23,748 nt of DNA from an uncultured Collinsella sp. (GTDB lineage Bacteria > Actinomycetota > Coriobacteriia > Coriobacteriales > Coriobacteriaceae), in assembly GCA_958346935.1 (NCBI GenBank), contig CATVTM010000027.1, positions 1 to 23,748 on the forward strand, given 5' to 3'. The position numbers and the translations under genes are program-made. The notes under the pieces were generated by a model that was not told the DNA's origin, ran no database searches, and saw nothing but the letters and a program-made list of their open reading frames with translations. Below, in pieces: positions 8,035 to 15,315 of this stretch (its first letter is position 1; the number at the start of each line of letters is the position of its first letter).

Positions 8035-9297
8035 ATGGCAGAGAAACTCATTCCGCTGGAGGACGCGCAGTCGATTGTTCTGTCGCACGTTGCTCCGACC
8101 GATCTCGTCGAGATTCCCGTGTGGCAGGCCGCCGGTCTTCCCTTGGCCGAGGACGCGGTGGCCGATATCGACATCTCGCCGTTTGCCAACAGCGCCATGG
8201 ACGGGTATGCCGTGCGCGCAGCCGATCTTGCTGCGGCCGCCGGTGACACTCCGGTGACGCTCTCCGTCGTAGGACACGAGGCCGCGGGCCATGTCTTTGA
8301 GGGCACAATCGGCGCGGGCGAGACCGTCCGCATCATGACGGGCGCGCCGGTGCCCGAAGGTGCCGATGCCGTGGTGAAGTACGAGATCGTCGACGTACTC
8401 GATGGCGATGGCAACGAGGGCTCGCACGTTCGCTTCTCGGCGCCTGCCAAGGTAGGGGAGAACGTTCGCTCTGCCGCCGAGGAGGCCCATGCCGGCGATG
8501 TTGTGATGCATGCCGGCGAGGTCGTGGCTCCGGCGGGCGCCGGCTTGCTGGCAAGCGCCGGATACGCGAACGTGAAGGTGCACGCTGCCCCACGTGTGGG
8601 CATCATCTCGCTGGGCACGGAACTGGTCGCACCGAGTAAGGTACCGGCGCGCGGTCAGATTCGCGATTCCAACTCCTCGGCGCTGATGGCCGAGGCGCTC
8701 GATGCCGGCGCCGAGCCCGTGTTCTACGGTATTGCGCCCGACGATGAGCAGGCGATTGGCGAGCTGGTGCATCGCGCCACGCGAGAGTGCGATTTTGTCA
8801 TTACGAGCGGCGGCGCCTCGGCGGGCGATTACGACTACGTGACGGCGCTCGTCCGGCGCGAGGGCGTGGTGCTGTTCGATCGCATCTCGATGCGTCCGGG
8901 CAAGGCCATCACGTTTGGCTTGCTCGGGGGCAAGCCCTACCTAGGGCTTTCAGGCAATCCGGCCGCGGCGTATGTGGGCTTTGAGATGCTCGCCCGTCCG
9001 GCGATTCGCAAGATGCGCGGCTTTGCCGAGGGCGTGCGTCCCGTGCAGCAGGCGACGCTCACGCACGGCGTGAAAAAGCGCCAGGACCGACGCTTCTTCG
9101 ATCGCGCCACGGTTTTGCGCGACCCCGAGACCGGTGAGCTGTTGGTGACCGAGGCCAAGACGCAGAATTCGGCGCTGCTCGGCACGATGCAGCGGTCCAA
9201 CTGCCTGCTGCGTATTGACGAAGGACCGTGCGAGCTCAAGGCGGGCGACGTCGTGGATGTCGTGCGTGTCGACCTGCCCGAGGGCACGGTGTTGTAG
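8035..9297 (+). CDS. moeA: Molybdopterin molybdotransferase
   Basis: A 420-residue MoeA that inserts molybdate into adenylylated molybdopterin, the last step of molybdenum cofactor synthesis. The N-terminal region has D-I-S-P-F-A-N-S-A-M-D-G-Y-A near residues 44-57. Next comes R-I-M-T-G-A-P-V-P-E-G-A-D-A-V-V. The MoeA/MogA fold domain has T-S-G-G-A-S-A-G-D-Y-D-Y, M-R-P-G-K and L-S-G-N-P-A-A-A. The C-terminal beta domain is also present, giving the normal family length. The ATG at 8035 has GAGG 5 bases upstream. The stop overlaps the ribosome site of the next gene, so the two are translationally linked. Proximity to modABC places molybdate uptake and insertion together; the earlier moa genes are not in this window. 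Confidence 0.95.
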   Translation: MAEKLIPLEDAQSIVLSHVAPTDLVEIPVWQAAGLPLAEDAVADIDISPFANSAMDGYAVRAADLAAAAGDTPVTLSVVGHEAAGHVFEGTIGAGETVRIMTGAPVPEGADAVVKYEIVDVLDGDGNEGSHVRFSAPAKVGENVRSAAEEAHAGDVVMHAGEVVAPAGAGLLASAGYANVKVHAAPRVGIISLGTELVAPSKVPARGQIRDSNSSALMAEALDAGAEPVFYGIAPDDEQAIGELVHRATRECDFVITSGGASAGDYDYVTALVRREGVVLFDRISMRPGKAITFGLLGGKPYLGLSGNPAAAYVGFEMLARPAIRKMRGFAEGVRPVQQATLTHGVKKRQDRRFFDRATVLRDPETGELLVTEAKTQNSALLGTMQRSNCLLRIDEGPCELKAGDVVDVVRVDLPEGTVL

Positions 9298-9307
9298 GAG
9301 GAAGACT

Positions 9308-9787
9308 ATGGAGTTGAAGATTTCGATCGTGACGTGCTCGGATACACGCGATCTTGCTCAGGACGAGGCTGGAGCCGCACTCGAGGAACTTATCGAGGCG
9401 CAGGGCTGGACGGTCGTCTCACATGTGGTCGTGCGCGACGACGCCAGCGAGATCGGTGATGCCATTGTGGAAGCTGCCGATGAGTGCCACGCCAATGTCG
9501 TGCTCACCTGTGGCGGCACGGGACTTTCGATGCGCGACGTGACGCCCGAGGCGACGCGTGCCGTCTGCGACCGCGATGTGCCGGGTATTGCAGAGGCAAT
9601 CCGTGCGTACTCCATGACCAAGACGCGCCGCGCTATGCTCTCGCGCGCCGTGTGCATGCAGCGTGGGCATACGCTTGTCATCAACTTTCCGGGATCCACG
9701 AAAGCGGCCCGCGAAAGCTGGGAGGCCGTGAGCGATCAGCTGGAGCATGCGGCCCAAATGACGGCGGGCGGCGGACATACCAAATAA
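9308..9787 (+). CDS. MoaB/Mog family molybdenum cofactor protein
   Basis: A 159-residue single-domain protein of the MoaB/MogA fold, which adenylylates molybdopterin before MoeA acts. The substrate-binding T-C-G-G-T-G-L-S at 67-74 and the following R-D-V-T-P-E-A-T are the family hallmarks, with N-F-P-G-S near residue 126 as the third motif. Length matches MoaB (about 160-170). By eye, MoaB and MogA cannot be separated. The ATG at 9308 lies 10 bases after the moeA stop with GGAGGA between, so it forms an operon with moeA. A terminator-like hairpin follows. Confidence 0.93.
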   Translation: MELKISIVTCSDTRDLAQDEAGAALEELIEAQGWTVVSHVVVRDDASEIGDAIVEAADECHANVVLTCGGTGLSMRDVTPEATRAVCDRDVPGIAEAIRAYSMTKTRRAMLSRAVCMQRGHTLVINFPGSTKAARESWEAVSDQLEHAAQMTAGGGHTK

Positions 9788-9800
9788 GCGGTTTACCTGC

Positions 9801-9836
9801 GGCGGGGCGACCTGAACGGCTGCTCCGCCTTTGTTT
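9801..9836 (+). terminator. Terminator after the moeA-mog operon
   Basis: Stem 9801-9809 pairs with 9821-9829 (ggcggggcg against tgctccgcc, two G-T pairs) with an 11-base loop. TTTGTTTT follows at 9830-9836. It separates moeA-mog from modABC. Confidence 0.65.
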
Positions 9837-9877
9837 TCCGCCGAAGCGACGCCGAGGTGCACGGCAACTCGAAACTA

Positions 9878-9930
9878 TATTCTCTAGAGAGAATAATTTC
9901 TCATTATCATTATTCGCGCGGAAGTATAAT
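9878..9930 (+). promoter_or_regulatory. AT-rich promoter and operator region of modABC
   Basis: In otherwise GC-rich DNA this stretch holds an 18-base inverted repeat (tattctct-AG-agagaata, 9878-9895) overlapping a second one (gagaa-TAAT-ttctc, 9889-9902), then CATTATCATTATTC. TATAAT at 9925-9930 is a good -10 box, with TTATCA at 9904-9909 as a loose -35. The nested repeats look like a repressor site just upstream of the promoter. The reverse strand contains AATAATGATAATGAG, which has a Fur-like look; the E. coli ModE consensus is not matched. The regulator is unknown. Confidence 0.5.
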
Positions 9931-9990
9931 CTAGTAACAGAATAAAGCCTGCGGCGGGGTGCCCGGGCATAGCGTTCGAAAGGGTTGAAT

Positions 9991-10863
9991 ATGTTCGATA
10001 TGGTTTCACGCCGCGGTTTTGTCTCGCTTTCTGCTGCCGCTGCCGCCGGCCTTGGCCTTGCCGGCTGCTCGGGCAACAAGACGTCCGAGCCGGCCGGATC
10101 CGATGCCGGTTCTGCTAAGGCATCTTCCAAGAAGGTCGTCGAGCTGCAGGTCTTTGCTGCCAACTCGCTCGAGAAGGCTCTGCCCGAGGTTCAGGAGCTC
10201 TACACCGACCAGACCGGTACCACGTTTGCCGACACGCAGTTTAAGGCGTCTGGCGACCTTGTCGAGCAAATGCGCGCCGGTGCCGCCATCGACGTGCTTA
10301 TCACGGCCTCCAAGGGCACCATGGATGACGCCGAGGCCGCCGAGCTCGTCGACGCCGACACGCGTGAGGACATGTTCGTCAACGACCTCGTGATCATTCG
10401 CGCCGAGGGCTCCGATACTAAGGTCGAGGCCATCGCCGACGTCGCGAATCTGGACGGTAAGATTGCCATCGGCGACGCCAAGACCGTCCCCGCCGGCAAG
10501 TACGCCAACCAGGCGCTGGCTTCCGTGGGCCTCTATACCGGTACCGAGGGCGACGACGGCGAGTACGCGCCCGAGCTCGCCGACAAGGTAGCCCTGGCCG
10601 ACAAGGTCGGCACCGCTGCGTCTTACGTCTCTACAGGCGACTGCGTGGCGGGTTTTGTCTACAGCTCCGACATCTTCCGCTACGACGGCATCGAGGAGGC
10701 CTTTGTGTGCCCCGAGGACTCGCACAAGCCCATCGTGTATCCCGGTGCCGTCGCCGAGAGCTCCGAGCACGCCGACGAGGCCAAGGCGTTCATCGACTTC
10801 TGCCTGACCAACAAGAAGGCCCAGAAGATTTGGGCCAAGTACGGCTTTGAGCTTTCCGAGTAG
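9991..10863 (+). CDS. modA: Molybdate ABC transporter substrate-binding lipoprotein
   Basis: A 290-residue periplasmic-binding-type protein. The N-terminus contains a twin-arginine-like motif S-R-R-G-F-V-S (6-12), a short alanine-rich hydrophobic stretch and a lipobox L-A-G-C with Cys26, then a Ser/Ala/Gly-rich linker. The mature domain starts L-Q-V-F-A-A-N-S-L-E-K-A-L, the ModA oxyanion-binding motif, and continues with the A-S-G-D-L-V-E-Q segment and A-A-I-D-V-L-I-T-A-S. It captures molybdate (or tungstate) outside the membrane and delivers it to ModB. The ATG at 9991 has GAAAGGG 6 bases upstream and is preferred to the TTG at 9985. The modB GTG region begins at its stop codon, so the three mod genes form an operon. 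Confidence 0.93.
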   Translation: MFDMVSRRGFVSLSAAAAAGLGLAGCSGNKTSEPAGSDAGSAKASSKKVVELQVFAANSLEKALPEVQELYTDQTGTTFADTQFKASGDLVEQMRAGAAIDVLITASKGTMDDAEAAELVDADTREDMFVNDLVIIRAEGSDTKVEAIADVANLDGKIAIGDAKTVPAGKYANQALASVGLYTGTEGDDGEYAPELADKVALADKVGTAASYVSTGDCVAGFVYSSDIFRYDGIEEAFVCPEDSHKPIVYPGAVAESSEHADEAKAFIDFCLTNKKAQKIWAKYGFELSE

Positions 10864-10931
10864 TGCGGCTTGGCGCGATAATTCCATCGTTTTGTGTTTC
10901 ACTCCGTCCTTGTATTCGCTTGGAGCTTTTC

Positions 10932-12374
10932 GTGCTTAATAGATTCCGCATGCTTGCCGCCTGTGCTTTGACCTTCGCGCTTTGCTGGGTGCCGGGATTT
11001 GCGTTTGCCGGGGACGCCGAGGATGGGGCCCAGGTTGCTGCGACCGCTCATGGGCTTTCCTATGGAATCGAGGGTTTTGAGCGGTTGGCGAAGGGGACCG
11101 CTCGTGCCATGGAGGGCCAGCCTGAGGGCTACCGGTTTCCCGTTGACGAGGATGTGGACCTTGTAGTGGCGCCTGCTGCCGATCGCGTTGTGGCGTGGAT
11201 ATCGCCCAAGGCGGTCGAGAAGTATGGATTGGATCCGCAGGACAACGAGTGCGTATCGGGTCTCAAGGCCCTCGTCTGTGACCTCGACAGCGCAAACTGC
11301 ATGGGAGGTGCGCGGCTGGGGGACGTGGATCTTCCTTGGTATGTCACGGCGGAAACAACGTTTGATGCCGGCGGGTATACCTATGGCTTTGATGAGCGTG
11401 GTGCGGATGGGGACCGCTATGTGGTGATTGCATCAGCCTCGGGTGATGCCAAGGGCGGCGCGCGTTGGCTTGATAGCGCTCAAATGGTAGAGGCGTCGTC
11501 TGTCATATTGCGGGATGAGCAGGGGCCCTTGACCTCTCTGGTCTCCTTTTTGGGCGACATCGACTATCGCCCGTTTTGGGTGTCCATTAAAACGAGCGGC
11601 CTTGCCCTGGTGATCTCCCTTGCGCTGGGCCTGTTCGCCGCGTGGAAGACTATGGGTACCTCGAGTCGCATCAAGGGCCTGCTCGACTCGGTCTTTACCA
11701 TCCCCATGGTGTTGCCGCCCACGGTCTGCGGCTTTTTGCTGCTTATGCTGTTTGGTCGCTCGACCGGGGTGGGCCAGTGGCTGATTGCGCACGGCGTCTC
11801 GATTGTCTTTACGTGGCCGGCGGCGGTGATCTCTGCCGTGGTGGTATCGTTCCCCCTGGTCTACCGTACGGCGCTCGGCGCCTTTGAGAGCCTCGACACG
11901 CAGATGCTTGACGCCGCGCGAACCCTGGGATGGTCCGAGCGTCGCATCTTTGCCAAGCTTATGATGCCGCTTGGGTGGCCTTCTATTGCCGCTGGTACGG
12001 TCCTCGCCTTTGCCCGCGCGATGGGAGAGTTTGGCTGCACGCTGTTCTTTGCGGGCAACTACGCCGGCATTACGCAGACCATCCCCATTGCGATTTACTT
12101 TGAGTGGATGGGCGGCAACACCTCGGTGGCCCTCTTTTGGGTCGCCGTCGTGATCGTGTTCAGCTTCCTGGTCATCCTGTTCATCAACATGTACACCGCT
12201 CATTCGCAAAAGTATCGCGAGCGGGGCCTTTCCCGTGCGGAACGTAAGCAGGCCAAAGATCTCGCCGGACAGGGCGATTCACTCGACCCGGCGGGCGGTG
12301 ATGCCCTGCGTATCGATCGCGAGTCACTGGCCGAGCTCATGTGCGATGATGCCGCATTACAGGGAGGTCGATAG
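10932..12374 (+). CDS. modB: Molybdate ABC permease with extra exported N-terminal domain
   Basis: The protein has 480 residues from the GTG at 10932, which has GGAG 6 bases upstream; an earlier in-frame GTG at 10863 would add 23 residues and has no good ribosome site. It starts with a signal-peptide-like hydrophobic segment ending near F-A-F-A-G (about residue 27). About 180 residues of predicted extracytoplasmic sequence follow, including three cysteines (N-E-C, L-V-C, A-N-C). The permease begins near residue 210 and carries about five to six helices, with the ABC coupling loop D-A-A-R-T-L-G-W-S and A-F-A-R-A-M-G-E-F-G typical of ModB. A charged tail of about 40 residues ends the protein. 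Ordinary ModB is about 220-260 residues, so both ends are extended. It works with ModA and ModC. Confidence 0.9.
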   Translation: MLNRFRMLAACALTFALCWVPGFAFAGDAEDGAQVAATAHGLSYGIEGFERLAKGTARAMEGQPEGYRFPVDEDVDLVVAPAADRVVAWISPKAVEKYGLDPQDNECVSGLKALVCDLDSANCMGGARLGDVDLPWYVTAETTFDAGGYTYGFDERGADGDRYVVIASASGDAKGGARWLDSAQMVEASSVILRDEQGPLTSLVSFLGDIDYRPFWVSIKTSGLALVISLALGLFAAWKTMGTSSRIKGLLDSVFTIPMVLPPTVCGFLLLMLFGRSTGVGQWLIAHGVSIVFTWPAAVISAVVVSFPLVYRTALGAFESLDTQMLDAARTLGWSERRIFAKLMMPLGWPSIAAGTVLAFARAMGEFGCTLFFAGNYAGITQTIPIAIYFEWMGGNTSVALFWVAVVIVFSFLVILFINMYTAHSQKYRERGLSRAERKQAKDLAGQGDSLDPAGGDALRIDRESLAELMCDDAALQGGR

Positions 12375-12377
12375 GCC

Positions 12378-13448
12378 ATGTCGCTCGTTCTGGATATCAA
12401 AAAGCGTTATCCCGGGTTTATGCTCGACATGCAGCTTGAGGCCGGCGAGGAGCGCGTGGCGCTGCTGGGCGCCTCGGGTTGCGGCAAGAGCTGTACGCTG
12501 CGCTGCATCGCCGGCGTGGAGACGCCCGACGAGGGCAAGATCGTCGTCAACGGTGTGACCTTTTTTGACTCGGCGGCGGGCACCAACCTGTCGCCCCAGG
12601 AGCGAAAATGCGCCCTGCTGTTCCAAAACTATCAGCTGTTCCCTAACATGACGGTGGCAGACAACGTGTGTGCCGGCGTAAAGGACGCGGGCGACGCCAC
12701 GGCGCGCAAAAGGCTGGCCGAGCGCTATCTGGGCATTTTCGGCCTAGCCGATTTTGCCGACCGCTATCCCGCGCGACTCTCGGGCGGTCAGCAGCAACGT
12801 GTGGCGCTTGCACGCATGGTGGCCGCGTATCCGGGCATCTTTATGTTCGACGAGCCCATGAGCGCACTCGATTCCTATCTTAAGAGCGCCCTCGAACAGA
12901 ACATGCTCGACCTGTTCGATGTATGCAACCGCACCGTGCTCTACGTGAGCCACGACATCGACGAAGCGTGCCGCCTGTGCCCGCGCATCTGCGTGATGCA
13001 CGACGGGCATGTGGAGGAGATCGGCTCCGTCGAGGACGTGGTCCGCCGTCCGCAGACGCTGGCGGCACTGCGCCTGACGGGCTGCAAGAACACAAGCCGG
13101 GCGCGCAAGATTGGCGACGAAGAAGTTGAGGCCCTCGACTGGGGCATGACCTTTAACGTGGGTCGCGAGGTTCCCGATGACGTGGCATATCTGGGCATTC
13201 GCGCAAGCTACTTCCATGTGGACAACCGTGCCGAGCGGGGTCGCAACAGCTATGACCTGCACGTGGCCCGCGTGAGCGATTCACGTTTTGAGCGCCTGGT
13301 GCTGCTGGACGTGCCGCGCGCCGACGCGCCCACGCGTCTGCAGTGGAAGGTCAACAAAGTGGGCATGCCTGTCGACGAGCTACCGCAAACAGGCGAGACG
13401 CTGCGCATGCATTTTGATGCCAGCAGGATCCATTTGGTTTGTCGATAG
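12378..13448 (+). CDS. modC: Molybdate ABC transporter ATP-binding protein
   Basis: A 356-residue ABC ATPase. Walker A is G-A-S-G-C-G-K-S (31-38), the signature is L-S-G-G-Q-Q-Q-R (134-141), Walker B ends in F-M-F-D-E-P (Asp158, Glu159), and the switch histidine is His192. An additional domain of about 130 residues follows the ATPase; it occupies the position of the ModC regulatory MOP-like domain, but I do not see a clear MOP motif and it could be a divergent TOBE-like fold. The ATG lies 3 bases after the modB stop, with AGGGAGG inside the end of modB. It powers molybdate import. A weak hairpin follows the gene. Confidence 0.92.
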   Translation: MSLVLDIKKRYPGFMLDMQLEAGEERVALLGASGCGKSCTLRCIAGVETPDEGKIVVNGVTFFDSAAGTNLSPQERKCALLFQNYQLFPNMTVADNVCAGVKDAGDATARKRLAERYLGIFGLADFADRYPARLSGGQQQRVALARMVAAYPGIFMFDEPMSALDSYLKSALEQNMLDLFDVCNRTVLYVSHDIDEACRLCPRICVMHDGHVEEIGSVEDVVRRPQTLAALRLTGCKNTSRARKIGDEEVEALDWGMTFNVGREVPDDVAYLGIRASYFHVDNRAERGRNSYDLHVARVSDSRFERLVLLDVPRADAPTRLQWKVNKVGMPVDELPQTGETLRMHFDASRIHLVCR

Positions 13449-13473
13449 CGCCGGGTAATGCCGTCGGGGATAT

Positions 13474-13492
13474 AAGCCGCGGCGGCTTTGTC
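13474..13492 (+). terminator. Weak terminator-like hairpin after modC
   Basis: AAGCCG (13474-13479) pairs with CGGCTT (13483-13488) around a CGG loop, followed by TGTC. The stem is only 6 bp with a poor T-tract. Confidence 0.35.
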
Positions 13493-13581
13493 TCGCCGTT
13501 CGCCGAATGGGGAATGACAAACTCTTATCAACACAGATAATTATTTATTAAACGACGGCACACGACGCTGTCGTACGAATG

Positions 13582-13619
13582 TCAACGGTGTTCGCATGGT
13601 CGACGACCGTTGATATAGT
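13582..13619 (+). promoter_or_regulatory. Candidate operator and -10 box upstream of the double-cubane genes
   Basis: TCAACGGT (13582-13589) and ACCGTTGA (13606-13613) are a perfect inverted repeat with a 16-base gap. It directly abuts TATAGT (13614-13619), so a bound protein would cover the -35 region. No -35 consensus is visible, which would fit an activated promoter. The regulator is not identifiable. Confidence 0.4.
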
Positions 13620-13649
13620 TGACCTTAACTTGTAAAGGAGGGTGCGCAC

Positions 13650-13718
13650 ATGCCGCAGACGACATACATTCGCCGCGTTGCCGCGCGTGCCCTATATATG
13701 GCTCGGAGTCGCATATGA
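13650..13718 (+). CDS. Possible 22-residue leader peptide
   Basis: An ATG with a very strong AAAGGAGGGTG site 5 bases upstream opens a 22-codon frame rich in Arg and Ala (starts MPQTTYIRRV, ends ARSRI). Its stop overlaps the ATG of the next small frame (ATATGA). The ribosome site is better than those of most real genes here, which is why it is listed. It has no recognisable homology. It may be a regulatory leader peptide or a chance frame. Confidence 0.35.
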   Translation: MPQTTYIRRVAARALYMARSRI

Positions 13719-13885
13719 GCAGGTATGTTCACGGCTCCGGGAGAGACGACGCACAACTAAATAATCAGCTGCAAAGCAGGTTCCCCAAAATTCCGGGTTT
13801 AGGCGCGGCTGGGTTTTCGCCACCCACCGTGCAGCAATACCGTAGCTATTCATTTTTGGTTCGAGAGGGGAACCGTCATGGCTGA
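13715..13885 (+). CDS. Possible 56-residue small protein coupled to the next gene
   Basis: The frame begins at an ATG overlapping the stop of the leader peptide and ends with a stop overlapping the start of the double-cubane gene (ATGGCTGA). The product starts MSRYVHGSGR and has no recognisable domain, signal peptide or membrane segment. The double overlap would allow translational coupling, but the frame has no strong ribosome site of its own and might be accidental. Confidence 0.25.
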   Translation: MSRYVHGSGRDDAQLNNQLQSRFPKIPGLGAAGFSPPTVQQYRSYSFLVREGNRHG

Positions 13886-15161
13886 AGAATTCGATTTCCA
13901 TCCGATGTGGGAGAGCCTCGGCATGAATCTTGCCGACCACGACATGCTGCTGGGCGCCGTGGGCCAGATGTACGGCGATATGTTCCTGACGCAGAACAAT
14001 CGCCCCAAGTCCACGTCCTATCTGGACTTTGTCGCCACCAACATCCACAGCGGCCGTATTAAGGAGATGCTCGACAAGAAGGAGGCCGGCGAGGCCACCA
14101 AGATCGTCGGTTCGTTCTGCGTCTACGTGCCCGAGGAAATCGTACTTGCCTGCGATGGCATCCCCGTGGGCCTGTGCTCGGGTGCCGACTGGGCAACCGA
14201 CAAAGTCGAGGAGCACTTGCCGCGCAACACTTGCCCGCTCATCAAGAGCTTTGCCGGCTTTAAGTTGGGCGAGGTCTGCCCCTACATCGAGTCGAGCGAC
14301 TTGGTAGTCGGCGAGAACACCTGCGATGGCAAGAAGAAGGCCTACGAGTTCTTTGCCACGCAAAAGAACATGTACGTCATGGATATCCCCAACGTGCACG
14401 ACGAGTCGACGCTCGTGACCTGGAAGGCCGAGGTCAAGAAGCTCGCCGCCAAGATCGAGGAAGAGTGTGACGTCAAGATTACGCCTGAGCGTCTGAAGAC
14501 CGCCATCCGCGCCGTCAATGAGAAGCGTCGCGCCCTGCAGCGCCTCGCTGCCACGCGCACTGCCGACCCGGCGCCTATCAGCGGTCTCGATAGCCTGCTG
14601 ACCGTGCAGGCAGCCTTTATGGACGACACGCCGCGTCTGACCGGAGCCATTAACGATATGGCGGCTGAGTGCGAGCAGCGTGTTGAGACCGGCGAGGGCG
14701 TGGCGCCCAAGGGGACCAAGCGCATCCTGTACACCGGCACGCCCATGGCCGTGCCCAACTGGAAGCTGTTCAACCTCATCGAGAAGGCCGGCGGCGTTGT
14801 GGTAGGCGAGGAGTCCTGCACGGGCTCGCGCTACTACAAGGACCTGGTCGACGAGTCCGGCGAGACGGTCGACGAGATGCTCGACGCCATCGCCGAGCGC
14901 TACTTTAAGATTAACTGCGCTGTCTTTACGCCCAACGACCAGCGTATGAAGGACATTGTCCAGATGGCCAAGGACCTGCATGCCGACGGTATCGTCGACG
15001 TGGCCTTGCAGTTCTGCACGCTTTACGAGATGGAGTCGTTTGCCGTGGAGAAGGCCGCCGAGGAGGCCGGCATTCCGTTTATGCACATCACCACCGACTA
15101 CGCCGGTGAGGATGCCGGTCAGCTACAAACCAGGATTGAGGCTTTCTTGGAAACCATTTAG
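13878..15161 (+). CDS. Double-cubane / 2-hydroxyacyl-CoA dehydratase-type protein (YjiM-like), paralogue 1
   Basis: A 427-residue cytoplasmic iron-sulfur protein of the HgdB/HgdC-partner superfamily (2-hydroxyacyl-CoA dehydratase D component, BcrB/C, YjiM). Cysteines in conserved settings are N-T-C-P-L-I-K-S, E-V-C-P-Y, G-E-N-T-C-D-G-K-K-K, E-E-S-C-T-G and Q-F-C-T-L-Y-E; the protein ends in T-D-Y-A-G-E-D-A-G-Q-L-Q-T-R-I-E. This pattern is closest to the double-cubane-cluster proteins, which receive very low-potential electrons from an ATP-driven activase. An actual acyl-CoA dehydratase role is less likely because no CoA-transferase or acyl-CoA genes are nearby. An N-terminal extension of about 40 residues distinguishes it from paralogue 2. 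The ATG at 13878 has GAGAGGGG upstream. Confidence 0.85.
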   Translation: MAEEFDFHPMWESLGMNLADHDMLLGAVGQMYGDMFLTQNNRPKSTSYLDFVATNIHSGRIKEMLDKKEAGEATKIVGSFCVYVPEEIVLACDGIPVGLCSGADWATDKVEEHLPRNTCPLIKSFAGFKLGEVCPYIESSDLVVGENTCDGKKKAYEFFATQKNMYVMDIPNVHDESTLVTWKAEVKKLAAKIEEECDVKITPERLKTAIRAVNEKRRALQRLAATRTADPAPISGLDSLLTVQAAFMDDTPRLTGAINDMAAECEQRVETGEGVAPKGTKRILYTGTPMAVPNWKLFNLIEKAGGVVVGEESCTGSRYYKDLVDESGETVDEMLDAIAERYFKINCAVFTPNDQRMKDIVQMAKDLHADGIVDVALQFCTLYEMESFAVEKAAEEAGIPFMHITTDYAGEDAGQLQTRIEAFLETI

Positions 15162-15179
15162 GGCTACCCGTCCCGGCGA

Positions 15180-15275
15180 CTTTCCCGGACACCCGATCTT
15201 GCCGTTCAAACCGTCGCTTGCGTGTCAAAGTACGCGGCGCTCCTCTTTCACGGCAACCTCGGGCACCTGGGAAAG
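15180..15275. repeat. Long imperfect hairpin repeat, copy A
   Basis: Outer arms CTTTCCC (15180-15186) and GGGAAAG (15269-15275) continue inward as CCCGA/TCGGG and TTGCCGT/ACGGCAA. The centre contains AAACCGTCGCTTGCGT, then CAAAGTACGC and GCGCTCCTCTTTC. The same centre is repeated at 16507-16550, so the two intergenic regions share a dispersed element. Confidence 0.75.
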
Positions 15276-15315
15276 CCGTTTCCTTGGTTGGTTAAAAGGT
15301 TTGTTAAGGAGTTAT

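Larger units (their letters stand above)
13449..13877 (+). other. 429-base intergenic region with regulatory signals and small ORFs
   Basis: Contents in order: a weak hairpin (13474-13488); TTATC-N6-GATAA (13525-13540) in AT-rich DNA; a short ACGAC/GTCGT hairpin (13562-13574); an 8-base inverted repeat TCAACGGT/ACCGTTGA (13582-13613); a TATAGT -10-like box (13614-13619); then two possible overlapping small ORFs leading to the next gene. No known riboswitch or tRNA-like structure was recognised. Confidence 0.6.

Noticed and set aside
9840..9990. Molybdenum-cofactor (moco) RNA motif upstream of modA
   Set aside because: The likely 5' leader after the TATAAT box is only about 55 bases and lacks the multi-stem structure of that riboswitch.
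13449..13877. CRISPR array or tRNA-Sec gene in the long intergenic region
   Set aside because: No regularly spaced repeats and no acceptor/T-arm pattern were found.
13692..15086. 464-residue minus-strand ORF opposite YjiM-like paralogue 1
   Set aside because: It mirrors the codon structure of the sense gene and has no domain or ribosome site.
14956..15315. Extended N-terminus for YjiM-like paralogue 2
   Set aside because: The extension reads paralogue 1 in a shifted frame and then a hairpin repeat; the ATG at 15316 has its own AAGGAG site and gives the family length.
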